Assembly (NCBI GenBank): GCA_024232355.1
Contig: JAAEPW010001061.1
Span: 1-64,000 of the forward strand
Source of the DNA: Chloroflexota bacterium
Lineage (GTDB): Bacteria > Chloroflexota > Anaerolineae > B4-G1
Direction: 5' to 3'
DNA length: 64,000 bases
In this document: in pieces, positions 11,323 through 22,061 of the stretch
Numbering within the stretch: the first letter of the stretch is position 1
Layout of the letters: the number at the start of each line of letters is the position of its first letter
The notes under the pieces: generated by a model
Told to the model about the DNA's origin: nothing
What the model saw: the letters and a program-made list of their open reading frames with translations, nothing else
Database searches by the model: none
Position numbers and translations under genes: made by a program

Positions 11323-13728
11323 TTATTTCGTTGGCACTTGGCCGAACTCGGCCTTGTCTCTGCCCTCTGACTCGATGGATTCACATTGATTCAACGCTCT
11401 GACCAATGCCTCTACCCGGATCGGTTTGCTGACGTAATCGTCCATCCCTGCTTTCAGACAAATGTCGCGATCTTCTTTCATCGCGTTGGCCGTCATGGCA
11501 ATGATGCGCGGGCGTCGTTGGCGGGGCCATTCCCGAACGATAAAGCGAGTCGCCTCTAGGCCGTCCATATCCGGCATCTGGACGTCCATCAGGATCACGT
11601 CGTACGGTTGGCGGTATAACGCTTCGAGCACTTCGAGACCATTCCCGGCCACATCGGCCCGATACCCCATCCTTTCCAGCAAGCGCAATGCCAGTTTTTG
11701 ATTGACGGCATTATCCTCTGCCACCAAAATACGGAGCGGCAGACGTTCGCCCATCTGGACGTCGAATTGTGGTGTGCCTGCGTTAGGTTTTCTTGGTGCG
11801 GGTTTCTCCGTGCTGGCAAGGATGTTTACCAGTGCATCGTACAGTTGCGAGGGTTTGATGGGTTTGTTCAAAAACGCATCGAACTCGATTCCCTCTATCT
11901 CGGCTTCTTGCTGCCCCAACGAGGTCAACATTATCAATGGCAGCACATGAACGTCGTCTTTTTTTCCAACGTCTTGCTCATAACGCCGTATCTCTTTTGC
12001 CAGCGTCAGACCATCCATCTCTGGCATTTGCATATCCAGGACGGCGATATCAAAAGAGTCTCCCCGACGAACCCAAATCAAGGCATCTCTGGGCGAAGCA
12101 GTATCCTGGGGGATCATTTCCCACGTTTTCGCTTGCAGGGTCAGGATACGCCGGTTGGTGGCGTTATCGTCCACGATCAATAATCGTTTATTACGCAAGT
12201 CTGGTTGAATCTCTTGCAAATAGGGTCGTGGAAGCGTTGGTGCAGCGCCAGCTTGGATCGTGAAATGGAAAATTGAGCCTTTGTCCATCTCACTCTCTAC
12301 CCACATCGTGCCCTCCATCAATTCACACAGCCGTTTGCTGATCGCCAATCCCAATCCGGTGCCACCATAACGTCGCGTAGTTGACGCATCCATCTGGGTA
12401 AAGGATTGAAATAGACGATCCATTTGATCTTGTGGGAGACCGATGCCAGTGTCTCGCACAGAAAAATGCAACTCGTATTCCGTGTCGCGTGTTTCGTGAT
12501 TCGTATCTGGATGCAACACGCGGCACGCAACACGGACCACTACTTCACCCTGCTCGGTAAACTTGACGGCGTTGCTGAGCAGATTGGTCAAAATCTGGCG
12601 CAGACGGGTGACGTCACCAAAGATAGAATCGGGGGTCTGGTCATCTATCAAATAGGCAATCTCTAAACCCTTTTCCATCGCATTGGTCGTCACGAGATCG
12701 AGAGCACTCTCTATACACTCGCGCAAATCAAAGGGTTGATTTTCCAGCTCGATTCGGCCTGCATCGATCTTGGAAAAGTCGAGAATGTCATTGATGATGG
12801 TCAATAGGGCATCGCTGCTGGTGCGGACGGTCTCGGTGAATTCGAGTTGTTCAGGCGTGAGGTCGGTATCCAACAACAAGCTGGTCATTCCGATGATGGC
12901 GTGCATCGGGGTGCGAATTTCGTGGCTCATAGTCGCCAAAAACGCGCTCTTGGCCCGGCTGGCCGTTTCGGCAGCGGTGCGGGCTTCCTCGGCTTCAGAC
13001 GCCGTAATCTCTAGTTCTGCGGTGCGCTGCTCAACCTTTTGCTCGAGGGTCTGGCTATGTTGTTCCAAAAGATTGTGGGCCTGAGTGAGTTCAGTCGCTG
13101 TCTGACGCTCGGTCTCCATAGTTTTCACTTGGAAACGATAAAAGTAGACGAGTAACACTACAACCAATGCTGTCACCATTCCAGTACCGGCTCCCTCTAG
13201 CAACCAACTTTCCCAGGCAAGAGGGTTGTCCAGATAGATCAACCAGTCGTTTAGCAATCCTCTATCGGCAAGGATGGTAAAAACCACAAAGGTAATTACA
13301 TTGAGAACTACCATGACCAGACCGGAACGCACACCGACTAGAATGATAGCCAAAATCGGAAGCGCTACAAAGTAATTCGCGCCGTTGCCTGCCAAACCTC
13401 CGCGCATAAAAGACAATACCTCAACGATATAGCCCAACAAAAGAATACTCCATCCCCGCACACGAACGCCGAGTTGCTTAAAGATCGCTAATCCCAGCAT
13501 GATGAGGTAGATTACCGGAAAGATCAATGCTGTCGCCCGTTGCTCTGGATTACGCAGCGTCTCAACAGCGAGCATCACCATCGCCGGCAAAGAAACGATA
13601 GCAAGAACGGTTAACAAGATATTCAACGTCTTGGTGCGCCATTCGTGCAGAGCAGCTCCAATCTCGCCCGTCATATCAGGGGGTGCATCTGTACTCACAT
13701 TGTCCTCATCTAGTTTGACTTGTTCCAC
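11323..13728 (-). CDS. Multi-TM hybrid histidine kinase: HisKA, HATPase, REC, REC
   Basis: An 801-residue protein with a GTG start at 13728 and a GGGAGG site. After a short cytoplasmic tail there are five or six membrane helices (~35-185), a coiled coil (~190-250), HisKA with His269 in [10 protein letters not shown], HATPase (DTGIGL, GGTGLGL) and two receivers ([22 protein letters not shown]). The integral-membrane input is not one I can name, and there is no large periplasmic domain, so the signal is probably in or at the membrane. It lies 16 bases from the REC-GAF kinase upstream and is probably co-transcribed with it. Confidence 0.9.
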   Translation of the reverse strand: MEQVKLDEDNVSTDAPPDMTGEIGAALHEWRTKTLNILLTVLAIVSLPAMVMLAVETLRNPEQRATALIFPVIYLIMLGLAIFKQLGVRVRGWSILLLGYIVEVLSFMRGGLAGNGANYFVALPILAIILVGVRSGLVMVVLNVITFVVFTILADRGLLNDWLIYLDNPLAWESWLLEGAGTGMVTALVVVLLVYFYRFQVKTMETERQTATELTQAHNLLEQHSQTLEQKVEQRTAELEITASEAEEARTAAETASRAKSAFLATMSHEIRTPMHAIIGMTSLLLDTDLTPEQLEFTETVRTSSDALLTIINDILDFSKIDAGRIELENQPFDLRECIESALDLVTTNAMEKGLEIAYLIDDQTPDSIFGDVTRLRQILTNLLSNAVKFTEQGEVVVRVACRVLHPDTNHETRDTEYELHFSVRDTGIGLPQDQMDRLFQSFTQMDASTTRRYGGTGLGLAISKRLCELMEGTMWVESEMDKGSIFHFTIQAGAAPTLPRPYLQEIQPDLRNKRLLIVDDNATNRRILTLQAKTWEMIPQDTASPRDALIWVRRGDSFDIAVLDMQMPEMDGLTLAKEIRRYEQDVGKKDDVHVLPLIMLTSLGQQEAEIEGIEFDAFLNKPIKPSQLYDALVNILASTEKPAPRKPNAGTPQFDVQMGERLPLRILVAEDNAVNQKLALRLLERMGYRADVAGNGLEVLEALYRQPYDVILMDVQMPDMDGLEATRFIVREWPRQRRPRIIAMTANAMKEDRDICLKAGMDDYVSKPIRVEALVRALNQCESIESEGRDKAEFGQVPTK

Positions 13729-13744
13729 AACAGCCTCCCAGGCT

Positions 13745-15439
13745 TTATTCAGTTCGACGGCTCGGCAACGTAAAGCTAAAGATACTCCCTTGCCCTACCT
13801 GACTTTCAACCCCAACTTGGCCCCCTAGCTTTTCCACGATACGTCGCACGATGGACAACCCCAGTCCATGTCCCTTGACACGCACTTGGTCCAGCCGGGT
13901 AAAGGGGGTGAACAGTCGCGCTTGTTCTTCGGCAGTCAGACCCAAGCCGTTGTCCCTCACCCAAAAACGCAGCGGAGGCGGTGTGTCGCTTTCTGCACGT
14001 GTTATGTCGTCCGGTTGCGTCAGTTCGGGAGAGTATCCGTTCATGTCATAGCCCAATTCCACACGCGGTGGTTGTCCACCGTACCGGATGGCATTGCTGA
14101 GATAGTTGACCCACACCTCTTCAATCCACGGGCCATAACTCAGCACTGTCGGCCAGACATCCGGCATGATGATCTCGGCCTGGTATTCCTCGGCCAGGTA
14201 AGTGATACGTTCCTGGGCACTATTCACAATACTGACCATATCCAGGGGCATCAGCTCTATATCCTCCACCTTGCGCACGCGGGCCAAGAGCAACAACTCG
14301 TCGATGATATTATTCATCTTGCGCCCATTTTGGGTGATCAGGTGCAGATATTCTAGTATTTGTTCTTGAGATAGATCGGAAAAAACGTGTTCCAACGTCT
14401 CGGCAAAGCCCCAGACTGTGCTCACCGGATTCTTGAGGTCGTGGGCCACAGTGTGGGCAAAAGCATCCAATTCCTCGTTGCGGGCTTCCAATTCGATGGT
14501 GTGTCGTCGCAGGGTCTCGATCAATTCAGCATTATCAAAAGCAATAGCTGCGGAGGCGGCCAGCGTTTCGACCAGGACGAGGTCGCTCTTGTCAAAATAG
14601 CCATCCTGTTTGTTCACCAGTTCGAGTACGCCAACGACTGCCCGGCGGGCGCGTAATGCCACAGCCAGCAGCGAAGTCGTGCGAAATTCTATCTGTTTGT
14701 CGACACTGGAAGAGAATCGGGGATCTGTGGGCGCGTAGGGTACCACCACACTCTCGCCGGTCTGGGCCACCCAGCCAGCGATTCCTCGCCCGGACGGCAG
14801 GCGCAAATCGCGGGGCGTACGTGTCTCACCCTGTTGAAAAGCCGCATGACAGACCAAAGTGCCCGGCTCTGCTTTGTCCCACAGCCAGACCGAAGCGCCT
14901 TCCGCACCAACGATTTTTATGACCGCTTGTAGCAATCGGTCGATGACCTGGGTCAGATTCAGTGTGGCAGTAAGGTCTCGGCCCATCCGGTTGAGCAAAA
15001 CCAATCGTTCTCGCTCAATATGCAATTGCTTTAAATAGGCTTGCTCCTGGTCGCGCAACCGTTTCTTCTCCAGGGTAGCGCCAATCCGGGCTCTGAGCAA
15101 TACCGAGTTGAATGGTTTGGACAAATAATCCTCTGCTCCCATCCGAATACAACGTATGATGCTGTCCATCTCATCCACAGCCGAAATCACAATAACGGGA
15201 ATATCGCGCAATATGTTATTGTTTTTCATATGTTCCAGCACTTGATAGCCGTTCATCTCTGGCATGAGGATATCAAGCAATATCAAGTCGTACGATTGTG
15301 TCTGGAGCATTTCTAATGCTTGCTTGCCATTTTCGGCCAGTGAAATAGCATAGCCTTGATGCTCCAGAGTGTAAACCAGTGTGATATGACTCTGTTGATC
15401 GTCATCCACCACCAGTATGTGACCCTGGCTCTGATTCAT
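13745..15439 (-). CDS. Cytoplasmic REC-GAF-HisKA-HATPase sensor kinase
   Basis: A 564-residue soluble protein. It differs from its neighbours in having the receiver first (residues ~8-120, [11 protein letters not shown] acceptor), then GAF (~155-300), a different HisKA class ([12 protein letters not shown], His333, phytochrome-like) and HATPase (~440-560), with no C-terminal receivers. Such REC-HK proteins usually act downstream of another kinase: phosphate arriving at the receiver tunes the kinase. In this array it could be the node that takes phosphate from the hybrid kinases (inference). It is 27 bases from the gene upstream and 16 from the gene downstream. Confidence 0.92.
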   Translation of the reverse strand: MNQSQGHILVVDDDQQSHITLVYTLEHQGYAISLAENGKQALEMLQTQSYDLILLDILMPEMNGYQVLEHMKNNNILRDIPVIVISAVDEMDSIIRCIRMGAEDYLSKPFNSVLLRARIGATLEKKRLRDQEQAYLKQLHIERERLVLLNRMGRDLTATLNLTQVIDRLLQAVIKIVGAEGASVWLWDKAEPGTLVCHAAFQQGETRTPRDLRLPSGRGIAGWVAQTGESVVVPYAPTDPRFSSSVDKQIEFRTTSLLAVALRARRAVVGVLELVNKQDGYFDKSDLVLVETLAASAAIAFDNAELIETLRRHTIELEARNEELDAFAHTVAHDLKNPVSTVWGFAETLEHVFSDLSQEQILEYLHLITQNGRKMNNIIDELLLLARVRKVEDIELMPLDMVSIVNSAQERITYLAEEYQAEIIMPDVWPTVLSYGPWIEEVWVNYLSNAIRYGGQPPRVELGYDMNGYSPELTQPDDITRAESDTPPPLRFWVRDNGLGLTAEEQARLFTPFTRLDQVRVKGHGLGLSIVRRIVEKLGGQVGVESQVGQGSIFSFTLPSRRTE

Positions 15440-15466
15440 ATAACGTTTCCTCCGTCTATGGTATTT

Positions 15467-18406
15467 TTACGATACGGGCAAACCGAGAGGTCTGCACTGG
15501 CTCAATGCGCCAACCAGTTCATCCACTCGGATCGGTTTGCTGACGTAATCATCCATCCCCGCCGCCAGACAAATTTCTCGATCCTCTTTCATTGCATTCG
15601 CCGTCATCGCAATGATGCGCGTGCGCTCCTGACGGGTCCATTCCCGGCAGATCGCGCGAGTTGCTTTCAAGCCATCCATCTCGGGCATTTGCACATCCAT
15701 CAGCACCACGTCGTACGTCTGACGGTGCAACGCCTCGATCACCTCCAAGCCGTTTCCCGCCACGTCGGCCCGGTAGCCCATTCGCTCCAACATACGCAGC
15801 GCCAGCTTTTGATTGACCGCGTTATCCTCCGCCACCAGAATGCGCAGCGGTAATCGCTCCCCCATGCGCGAGTCGAACTTGGACCGGATCGCTTCGTCGG
15901 GCCTTCCCACCGGTTGATATTCTCCCTTTGCCACGACGTTTAGCAAAGCACTGTATAATTGCAAGGCTTTGATCGGTTTGATCAAAAAAGCGGCACGGTC
16001 GATCTCTAAATCGGTTTCCTGCCATCCCAGCGAACTCAGCATCACCAGGGGCAGCGTCGGAATATCACGCTCTTTGCGGACCTGATTTTCAAGTTTTCTT
16101 ATTTCGGTCGCGAACATCACGCCATCCATCTCTGGCATCTGCATGTCTAACAAGGCCACGTCAAAGTGATCTTGCTCGCGCACCGTCGCCCGGACCCACT
16201 CTAGCGCCTCGGCAGGAAAAGCCGTCTCTTGCGGCCGCATTCCCCAGGCTTGGGTCTGCAGTGTCAGGATGCGACGGTTGGTGGCATTATCATCCACAAT
16301 CAACACCCGCCTGTCACTCAAATTGGGATGAACCTTGCGCAGATAAGGTTTTATGGGAGCCGGTGCAGATTCCGCCTGGATGGTAAAGTGAAAGATGCTG
16401 CCCGGTCCTCCCAGATCTCTTCCACGGTGGGGGATGGGGAGAGGGCTCTCTGCCCATATTGTGCCGTCCATCAACTCGCACAACCGTTTGCTGATGATCA
16501 ACCCCAGTCCGCTGCCACCGTACTTGCGCGTCGTCGAAGAGTCTACTTGGCTAAATGAGCGGAACAGGCGATCCATCCGGTCGGCCGGAATGCCAATACC
16601 GGTATCTATGACGGAGAAAAAAAGTTCATAGACGTATCCCGTGGCGCTTTTGCTAGTCAGGGAACCTGTCGCATTGACCACGACTTCGCCCTGTTCGGTG
16701 AACTTGACGGCGTTGCCGATCAAGTTCACCAAGATTTGGCGCAAGCGGGTTTCGTCGCCAATGATAGTAGGCGGGACTTGGGCATCCACAAAATAAGCCA
16801 ATTCGAGTCCTTTTTCCGATGCCCCGGACGCCAGCAGATCGAGCGCGCCCTCCACACAATCACGCAGGTCAAAGGGTTGTTTCTCCAACTCTATCCGCCC
16901 GGCTTCGATCTTGGAAAAGTCGAGAATGTCATTGATGATGGCCAGCAAGGCATCACCACTAGTACGTATGGTCTCGGTGAATTCGAATTGCTCCGGCGAC
17001 AGGGTCGTATCGAGCAGCAAGCTGGTCATCCCGATGACACCATTCATCGGCGTGCGAATCTCGTGGCTCATTGTCGCCAGGAACGTGCTCTTGGCCTGAC
17101 TGGCGGCCTCCGCCGCGCTTTGTGCCTTTTCCGCCGATTCCTTGGCTTGACGCAGGGCGGTCTCTGTCTGTTTGCGCGCGGTGATGTCGTGCAGCACGGT
17201 AACAACACCAGTGGTTTGATGGTCCTCGCCGCTCAGCCCGCAGGCAGAGGCACGAAATACCCGATGATCAGGAAAAGTCGCGTCGGCGGTACAGACGGCG
17301 CCTCGAGCTTGCCAGGCATCGGCGATGACGTTTGTCAGTTCAGAGACAGACAAAACTTGATCTAGTACCATCCCCTCTAACGCAGCGGTGGGGCGGGGCA
17401 GGATGCGACCAAAGGCCGGATTGGCCAGCACGATCTGATTCTGTGCATTGGTGACAACCAGGCCATCGGCGACGTTGCTCAAGACAATGTCGAGGGTGTT
17501 GCGCTGTGAGGCTATGTCTTGGTAAGCTGTTTCCAAATCTTGGGTTCGCTGCCGCACTCGTTCTTCCAATGAATGGTAAAGTTGCGCATTCTCCAACGCC
17601 ATCTCGCTTTTGATGACGATCTCTGCCAGCAATTCGGTATCCCGTTGAGAAAAGATGCCGCTGTGCCGGTTATAGAGAATTAAAATGCCAAACGGCTCAC
17701 CCTGACGCCGAATCGGCGCGGCCATCAAGTTGCGCAGGGGAATTTGAGCGTCGATCACCTGGAAACGCGGGTCAATGTCGGGATATTCGAGCCGAATCAT
17801 CTCATTTCGATCCACCAGCCAATCCGCCAGACTTGACATCCCTTCTACTTGGGGGTGGGAACTGGCAGGGATATTTCCCTCTTGGGCAATGAGGTTCAAC
17901 CGCTGCGTTTCTGAGGAACGCAGCAGCAGTTCTCCGCTTTCAGCAAACAGTGCCCGGACAGTTTCATTCAAGATCACGCGAGCCAGTTCATCCATGTCAA
18001 GTTCTCGGTTGAACTGTTCCCCAAGCTGATTGAGCGTACGGTAACGTTCCTTTTGGAACACCTCCCGGTCGGCTACTGCCCCTCCAAAAACGGCCAGAAC
18101 GTTAAAGATCACAATCGTTGCAGATATTTCGTAAACGGAGGGAGATGTTGTGCCTTCTTGCAGCAAATCCATAATCAAGACAGGCAAATACAGCGACGTA
18201 ATTAACAACGAGATGCCCAATCCATAGTTCCGCCCAAAATTGAGAGATACGTACGTGATGGGAATAAAGTAGAGATAGCGCAAGGCAGTAGAGTAAGGCA
18301 ATTGACGCGCTTCACCATAGTAAACGAGAAACGTGATCAATACGATCCCTATCCCTATGACTACCCATCGCCACTGGTTCGTCTTTATTCTGTCGGGAAC
18401 TTGCAT
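15467..18406 (-). CDS. Membrane hybrid histidine kinase: TM input, GAF, PAS, HisKA, HATPase, REC, REC
   Basis: A 979-residue protein. ATG 18406 is preferred to the in-frame GTG at 18424 because AGGAG lies seven bases before it. About four membrane helices (~15-125), GAF (~140-285), PAS (~300-410), HisKA (His448 in [10 protein letters not shown]), HATPase (DTGIGI, GGSGLGL) and two receivers ([22 protein letters not shown]). A short insertion rich in Pro, Arg and Gly between GGTGLGL-type motifs and REC1 is shared with the kinase at 1-3203. Part of the same minus-strand run; 31 bases after the CPBP-like gene. Confidence 0.92.
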   Translation of the reverse strand: MQVPDRIKTNQWRWVVIGIGIVLITFLVYYGEARQLPYSTALRYLYFIPITYVSLNFGRNYGLGISLLITSLYLPVLIMDLLQEGTTSPSVYEISATIVIFNVLAVFGGAVADREVFQKERYRTLNQLGEQFNRELDMDELARVILNETVRALFAESGELLLRSSETQRLNLIAQEGNIPASSHPQVEGMSSLADWLVDRNEMIRLEYPDIDPRFQVIDAQIPLRNLMAAPIRRQGEPFGILILYNRHSGIFSQRDTELLAEIVIKSEMALENAQLYHSLEERVRQRTQDLETAYQDIASQRNTLDIVLSNVADGLVVTNAQNQIVLANPAFGRILPRPTAALEGMVLDQVLSVSELTNVIADAWQARGAVCTADATFPDHRVFRASACGLSGEDHQTTGVVTVLHDITARKQTETALRQAKESAEKAQSAAEAASQAKSTFLATMSHEIRTPMNGVIGMTSLLLDTTLSPEQFEFTETIRTSGDALLAIINDILDFSKIEAGRIELEKQPFDLRDCVEGALDLLASGASEKGLELAYFVDAQVPPTIIGDETRLRQILVNLIGNAVKFTEQGEVVVNATGSLTSKSATGYVYELFFSVIDTGIGIPADRMDRLFRSFSQVDSSTTRKYGGSGLGLIISKRLCELMDGTIWAESPLPIPHRGRDLGGPGSIFHFTIQAESAPAPIKPYLRKVHPNLSDRRVLIVDDNATNRRILTLQTQAWGMRPQETAFPAEALEWVRATVREQDHFDVALLDMQMPEMDGVMFATEIRKLENQVRKERDIPTLPLVMLSSLGWQETDLEIDRAAFLIKPIKALQLYSALLNVVAKGEYQPVGRPDEAIRSKFDSRMGERLPLRILVAEDNAVNQKLALRMLERMGYRADVAGNGLEVIEALHRQTYDVVLMDVQMPEMDGLKATRAICREWTRQERTRIIAMTANAMKEDREICLAAGMDDYVSKPIRVDELVGALSQCRPLGLPVS

Positions 18407-18437
18407 TGCTACGCTCCTACTCACTCGCAGCTCGTTT

Positions 18438-19328
18438 CTATTGCAGCATCATTACGCTCAGGTTAAAGACAAGACCACTAATGTAACATGCCGTCAAATT
18501 GCGTGTTCTTCGGTAAAGCTCGGCATTGATCATGCTAATTAAAATAATGTAAAACATCACAGCTATTACCGTGATAATATCGCCAGTCCATTTGACTTTG
18601 ACCATAAAGATCGACAAATTGAACACAGCCGACGCGAAAGCCGATCCCCAATATCCCCACCCGTACTCACTCTCAAAGTAGTGATACACGACAGCTCGGA
18701 AAAAGACCTCGGTACTCAACGAAGAAGCGATTTCATAGCCAAATTGCCAGACAAAGTAAGGAAATGGTGGAAGACGCAACACACCCGCCCCCGTAAACGC
18801 GGTAACGAACAAAAAGTGGCCAATCAGTACCCCGCCTCCCAGCAAACCGGCGACCAGGTTCCGCCGCCAATTTCCCAAAGTCAGACCCAGCGCCCGCATC
18901 TCTTGCGGATAGCCGCGCTTGAGCCACCATACAATGCCCACAATCAAAAAATGCCACACGCTCCAGTAAAGGAGGGGGCTTGATTTCAACGTTTCGGGCA
19001 GCCAGGCACCGGCGATATTCCACTTGGGCACGAGGCTGGCTATGGTAAATACCAGGGCGACGAGGATACCAGTCAAAATCGCCACTTGGTTGCGCTCTGA
19101 CCGGTAGCGCAGCGCGTACCAAACAGTCAGCCCCCACGCGATTCCCCACGTCCCCCCATCCACCAAGATGGCCTGAAAGACCAACCGGTGAACCATTCGC
19201 TGGGCAACACCAACCAATATCAGGATGACCGACATACCAAACAAAAGCACCCACAAAAAGCGCCGGCGTTTTTGGGCCATCGACTGGTCAATCGTCTGCC
19301 AGTTGGGTTGAACGAACATGGTTCCCAT
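18438..19328 (-). CDS. CPBP-like intramembrane protein with degenerate active-site motifs
   Basis: A 296-residue protein with about eight hydrophobic segments. The C-terminal half resembles the CPBP (CAAX protease and bacteriocin-processing) family. The usual EExxxR motif reads TEVFFR and the FxxxH motif reads SAVFNLS, so the first Glu and the His metal ligand appear to be missing. It may therefore be a non-proteolytic member. ATG 19328 has GGAG seven bases upstream. It is the first gene of the kinase array and could be a membrane partner of one of the kinases (inference). The family call is moderate because the motifs are imperfect. Confidence 0.6.
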   Translation of the reverse strand: MGTMFVQPNWQTIDQSMAQKRRRFLWVLLFGMSVILILVGVAQRMVHRLVFQAILVDGGTWGIAWGLTVWYALRYRSERNQVAILTGILVALVFTIASLVPKWNIAGAWLPETLKSSPLLYWSVWHFLIVGIVWWLKRGYPQEMRALGLTLGNWRRNLVAGLLGGGVLIGHFLFVTAFTGAGVLRLPPFPYFVWQFGYEIASSLSTEVFFRAVVYHYFESEYGWGYWGSAFASAVFNLSIFMVKVKWTGDIITVIAVMFYIILISMINAELYRRTRNLTACYISGLVFNLSVMMLQ

Positions 19329-19680
19329 TTTGCTGCTCCGTTAGTCACTAGACTAGTAGAGATCAGTTTCTCGGGTCCATCGCCTGTGTTTTTTCAACAA
19401 CGGCCCAAGAGGTATCACTTGGGCCGTTCACTGACGCACTATGTGCATCATATATTTCACACCATACACTATGGCGCGTCGGCTGATGCCGTTAATTTGT
19501 TGACTCGGCGCCTTTCCCGTGATAGGTGGTCCTCGAATGATCAAGAGTCTGATGTCATATTCCTGAAACAGCGTCCGTTCAGCCATTTCTACTGCCCTTG
19601 ATAGATACTAGTTGAATAATCTACGATCGGCGTAAAGGGTATCGGGTTGGTCTCGTCGTACCGGTATTCCTGGGATCGTA
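19329..19680. other. Intergenic stretch with one hairpin, no gene seen
   Basis: About 350 bases between the Hpt gene and the CPBP-like gene. It contains a perfect 11-base inverted repeat (19399-19409 and 19418-19428, arm AACGGCCCAAG, loop 8). No T-run follows on either strand, so it is not a classical terminator; it may be an RNA stability hairpin or a protein site. Nothing else is recognisable. The promoter for the kinase run probably lies here, but I cannot point to convincing boxes. Confidence 0.4.
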
Positions 19681-20034
19681 TTATAATAATTTATCGCGTT
19701 CTGCTTCAAGCGCAGTTTTGACTATGGTAAACTCGGTCTCAGCACGTCCGACCAGTTCTTTCGCATTCGAAAGCGTGCCCTCTTTGCCAATCTCTTCCAA
19801 TTTTCGACACAGTTCAGAAAGGGTCATCGCCCCAAACTCGGCGCAATTCGACTTGAGGCTATGTGCAGCCCGACGCAGCAGTGTGGCATCTCCGCTCTTT
19901 AGAGAATTGTGCATATCCGCCAACATCTGTGGAGCATCATCGAGAAAGGTATTCATCAACTCGACCATAAACTCGGAATCTCCACCTACCATATCGTGTA
20001 GATTTTTTAGCGCTGCTGGATCAAGTATTCCCAT
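19681..20034 (-). CDS. Stand-alone Hpt phosphotransfer protein
   Basis: A 117-residue, all-helical cytoplasmic protein. ATG 20034 (MGILDPAAL) follows a GGGAGGAA site; a longer frame starting at 20064 lacks one. It carries the Hpt signature AAHSLKSNC with phospho-acceptor His58 and the surrounding helices of the four-helix bundle. Family role: it receives phosphate from the receiver domain of a hybrid kinase and hands it to a response regulator. It lies just upstream of the kinase array, the natural place for a shared relay protein. No DNA-binding response regulator gene is in the window. Confidence 0.9.
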   Translation of the reverse strand: MGILDPAALKNLHDMVGGDSEFMVELMNTFLDDAPQMLADMHNSLKSGDATLLRRAAHSLKSNCAEFGAMTLSELCRKLEEIGKEGTLSNAKELVGRAETEFTIVKTALEAERDKLL

Positions 20035-20284
20035 AATTTCCTCCCGTGTTGTACACAATGCCAACTTCTAGCTTACAATGTTTTTCGCGTTGCCCGAGTT
20101 ACAAATTCGTTACGATGGGGTGAATATAATAATGCCCGATGGATTGAATTTGAGCAGTACTTTTTCTTCGATTCTACACCGAGGAGCGGTTTTGCACAAA
20201 CGAGGGTGAACCAATGATCTGTGCCTGAAAACGTGATAAAATGAATGAAAATGACTTGCGATACTGACGCTTGTAGCAAATCAA

Positions 20285-20466
20285 ATGAACCAAGCACTCA
20301 CAAACTACCAGGATATGGGTGCTATCGTAGCCCTGGTGCTGGACGGCCTGAGCAGTGAGCACAGCAAGCGAGCATACAGCAAAGCCCTGACTGACTTTCT
20401 GACCTGGCACGCCGAACAAGGATGCCCCCACTGAGCAAGGCAATAGTGCAACGTTTCTGGTTCTGA
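20285..20466 (+). pseudogene. Frameshifted N-terminal stub of a tyrosine recombinase
   Basis: From ATG 20285 the frame reads a 49-residue peptide (SEHSKRAYSKALTDFLTWH and so on) typical of the core-binding domain of phage-type integrases. It stops at 20432-20434. One frame away it goes on as PLSKAIVQRF, also integrase-like, then stops at 20464. The shift falls in a C5 run (20425-20429); one more C would restore the frame. The catalytic domain with its R-H-R-Y residues is absent. It is a decayed remnant, although the shift itself could be a sequencing error. Confidence 0.7.
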
Positions 20467-20615
20467 CAGATTCTGTGGTTAAAGCCTTCAAGCCCCATCT
20501 TGTGGCAAAAAATAAGTGTTTCGAGGTGTTTTTAGCTCAGTTACGGGGAAAAAATCTTCGCAAACGAGTGAATTTCTCTATTTTTCATCCCAACCACAGA
20601 AAACGACAGAACCAG
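20457..20615. repeat. 159-bp element with 24-bp imperfect terminal inverted repeats
   Basis: The arms are 20457-20480 and 20592-20615, matching at 20 of 24 positions (CTGGTTCTG, five variable bases, TTCTGTGGTT). The interior of about 111 bases is AT-rich and codes for nothing. The element starts inside the end of the recombinase stub. It could be a MITE-like relic, a recombinase attachment region or the scar of an excised element. Confidence 0.55.
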
Positions 20616-21027
20616 GCATGTTCATCACGAAACCATCCCATCAAAAAAGTGGATGAATCAGCCACAAACAACTGTAGACATCTGCTGGCGATCAGGTCAG
20701 TAAGAACAGACAACCCAGGGCTGTTCAGTTCTTACAAGTTCTCGATACAAATGGCTCACAGCCACCGTCTCGGGGGCGGCCCATGCAACAGAGGATTGAC
20801 TTTGGAGTAATTTTCTGCCCAAAATCCCCCCCGGGACGGTAGCTGCGAGCGCTGGAAAATTAGAACTGAACAGCCCTGACAGATAACCTGACAATCCATC
20901 CACGCAGAACTATCCTGACCGAACGGTCCAAGCAGTCGTTTCAGCGTTGTCCGGATGCCAGTTTGTGAAAAAAAAATCCAACCCAAGCTCAATCACTCCA
21001 GCGAAAACGCTGCCGCACGACCTCAGA
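20616..21027. repeat. Non-coding debris with a second inverted repeat
   Basis: A perfect 17-base inverted repeat, CAGGGCTGTTCAGTTCT at 20716-20732 and its complement at 20862-20878, encloses about 130 bases. The left arm also overlaps a smaller hairpin (20700-20707 with 20728-20735). No coding frame looks real. With the element to its left, this suggests the remains of one or more mobile elements. Confidence 0.45.
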
Positions 21028-21621
21028 TCACTCAAGGATGCCCCATTGGTCGCCACTGCTGAAACAGTGAATCAATCCCTCGGCCAGCATTGCTCTATCT
21101 ATGCGCATAAGGTACTCGGGTTCGGATTCGTCAGGTAAATGAACGGTCTTCAAGTATCTGAAACCGGTCTTTTCGTAACATCTGATGGCAGCCGTGTTCT
21201 TGGGTTCCGGACCAACGACACAGCTGTCAATTTCGTCAGATACAAATACGATCTCTTGCAGAAACGTACTCAGAACCACGCATCCTAATCCCTTGTGAAT
21301 GTATTCTCGCTCACCAATGAACAGATCTACACCAGCTGCATTTTCATCAACTTGGAGGTGATTGCTGTAGTCAGGGTAGTCGACTAACTTGTAGGTCTGG
21401 ATATAGCCAATCGGTATATCGCTGTACAAGATCAGGAAAGAAAAAGTGGGCGCTTTGCCATTGATGCGAGGCAAATACTTTTCCCTCACCTCTGCGTATG
21501 AATGCTGCTTCTTTCCGTACCACTGATTGACAAAGTCCGTGTTCAGCCATCGGTGCATCAGGGGCAGATCCAGTTCACGCAGCCGACGAAAGCGGATTTT
21601 GTTCAAAGTACTCTGCTCCAA
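21028..21621 (-). CDS. GNAT acetyltransferase of the aminoglycoside 6'-N-acetyltransferase type
   Basis: A 197-residue protein. The pattern WY...YLPRI, PTFSFLI, PIGYIQTYK, AAGVDLFIGE, HKGLG (acetyl-CoA loop) and CVVGPEPKNTAAIRCYEKTG matches the AAC(6')-Ib-like branch of GNAT enzymes, which transfer acetyl from acetyl-CoA to the 6'-amine of aminoglycosides. Whether this protein confers resistance cannot be told from sequence. The only start in frame is TTG 21621, with an in-frame stop a few codons upstream and no clear ribosome site. It follows mobile-element debris, so acquisition by transfer is possible. The C-terminal ~20 residues look like an unrelated tail. Confidence 0.8.
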   Translation of the reverse strand: MEQSTLNKIRFRRLRELDLPLMHRWLNTDFVNQWYGKKQHSYAEVREKYLPRINGKAPTFSFLILYSDIPIGYIQTYKLVDYPDYSNHLQVDENAAGVDLFIGEREYIHKGLGCVVLSTFLQEIVFVSDEIDSCVVGPEPKNTAAIRCYEKTGFRYLKTVHLPDESEPEYLMRIDRAMLAEGLIHCFSSGDQWGILE

Positions 21622-21622
21622 A

Positions 21623-22061
21623 CTATGATGTTACCGCACAACAAAACACCTGCCTAACTTTGCGTGGATACACATATGACATTGGACCGCCCACCATGAC
21701 GTTAAAGCCGATGGGGAACCCAGCAAAGTAGCGGGCGCTACCATTGCTGCGCAACAGCACGATCTCGTTGAACTTGAGGCACAGGTGTTCCAGCCACACC
21801 TGTGCCTGGGCCAGCGTCAACCGCCTGGAAGATAGATCGGCCTCCAAGTACGGTACTCACTGCCTCGTGGCCCAACACGATCCCCGGCGCGGCTTTGTGG
21901 GCCGGGGGCACGGCCAGGATATTGAGGTCGGTGCCGCAGATACCGCAAGCGCTGATCGACAGCACCACGTCGTCTGGCGCTACCGGGTGCGGGACTGGAC
22001 GGTTCTCATATTGTAGTTGTCCCTCGCCAGCAAACACGGGAACGCGCATCATTTCTTTCAT
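21623..22061 (-). pseudogene. Truncated zinc-dependent alcohol dehydrogenase (MDR family)
   Basis: From ATG 22061 about 72 residues match the N-terminus of zinc MDR dehydrogenases: a VLSISACGICGTDL motif with the catalytic Cys, then VLGHEA. After LGHEAVSTVLGG the similarity ends; the frame runs on without family features and stops at 21738. Another frame (21623-21847) continues for 74 residues that I do not recognise. The Rossmann domain is missing. The start overlaps the transaldolase stop (TAATG), so the intact gene was once coupled to it. Likely cause: a deletion between about 21750 and 21850. Confidence 0.7.

Noticed and set aside
20457..20878. Integron attC sites next to a recombinase
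   Set aside because: The repeats lack RYYYAAC/GTTRRRY core sites, and the recombinase stub shows no integron-specific part.
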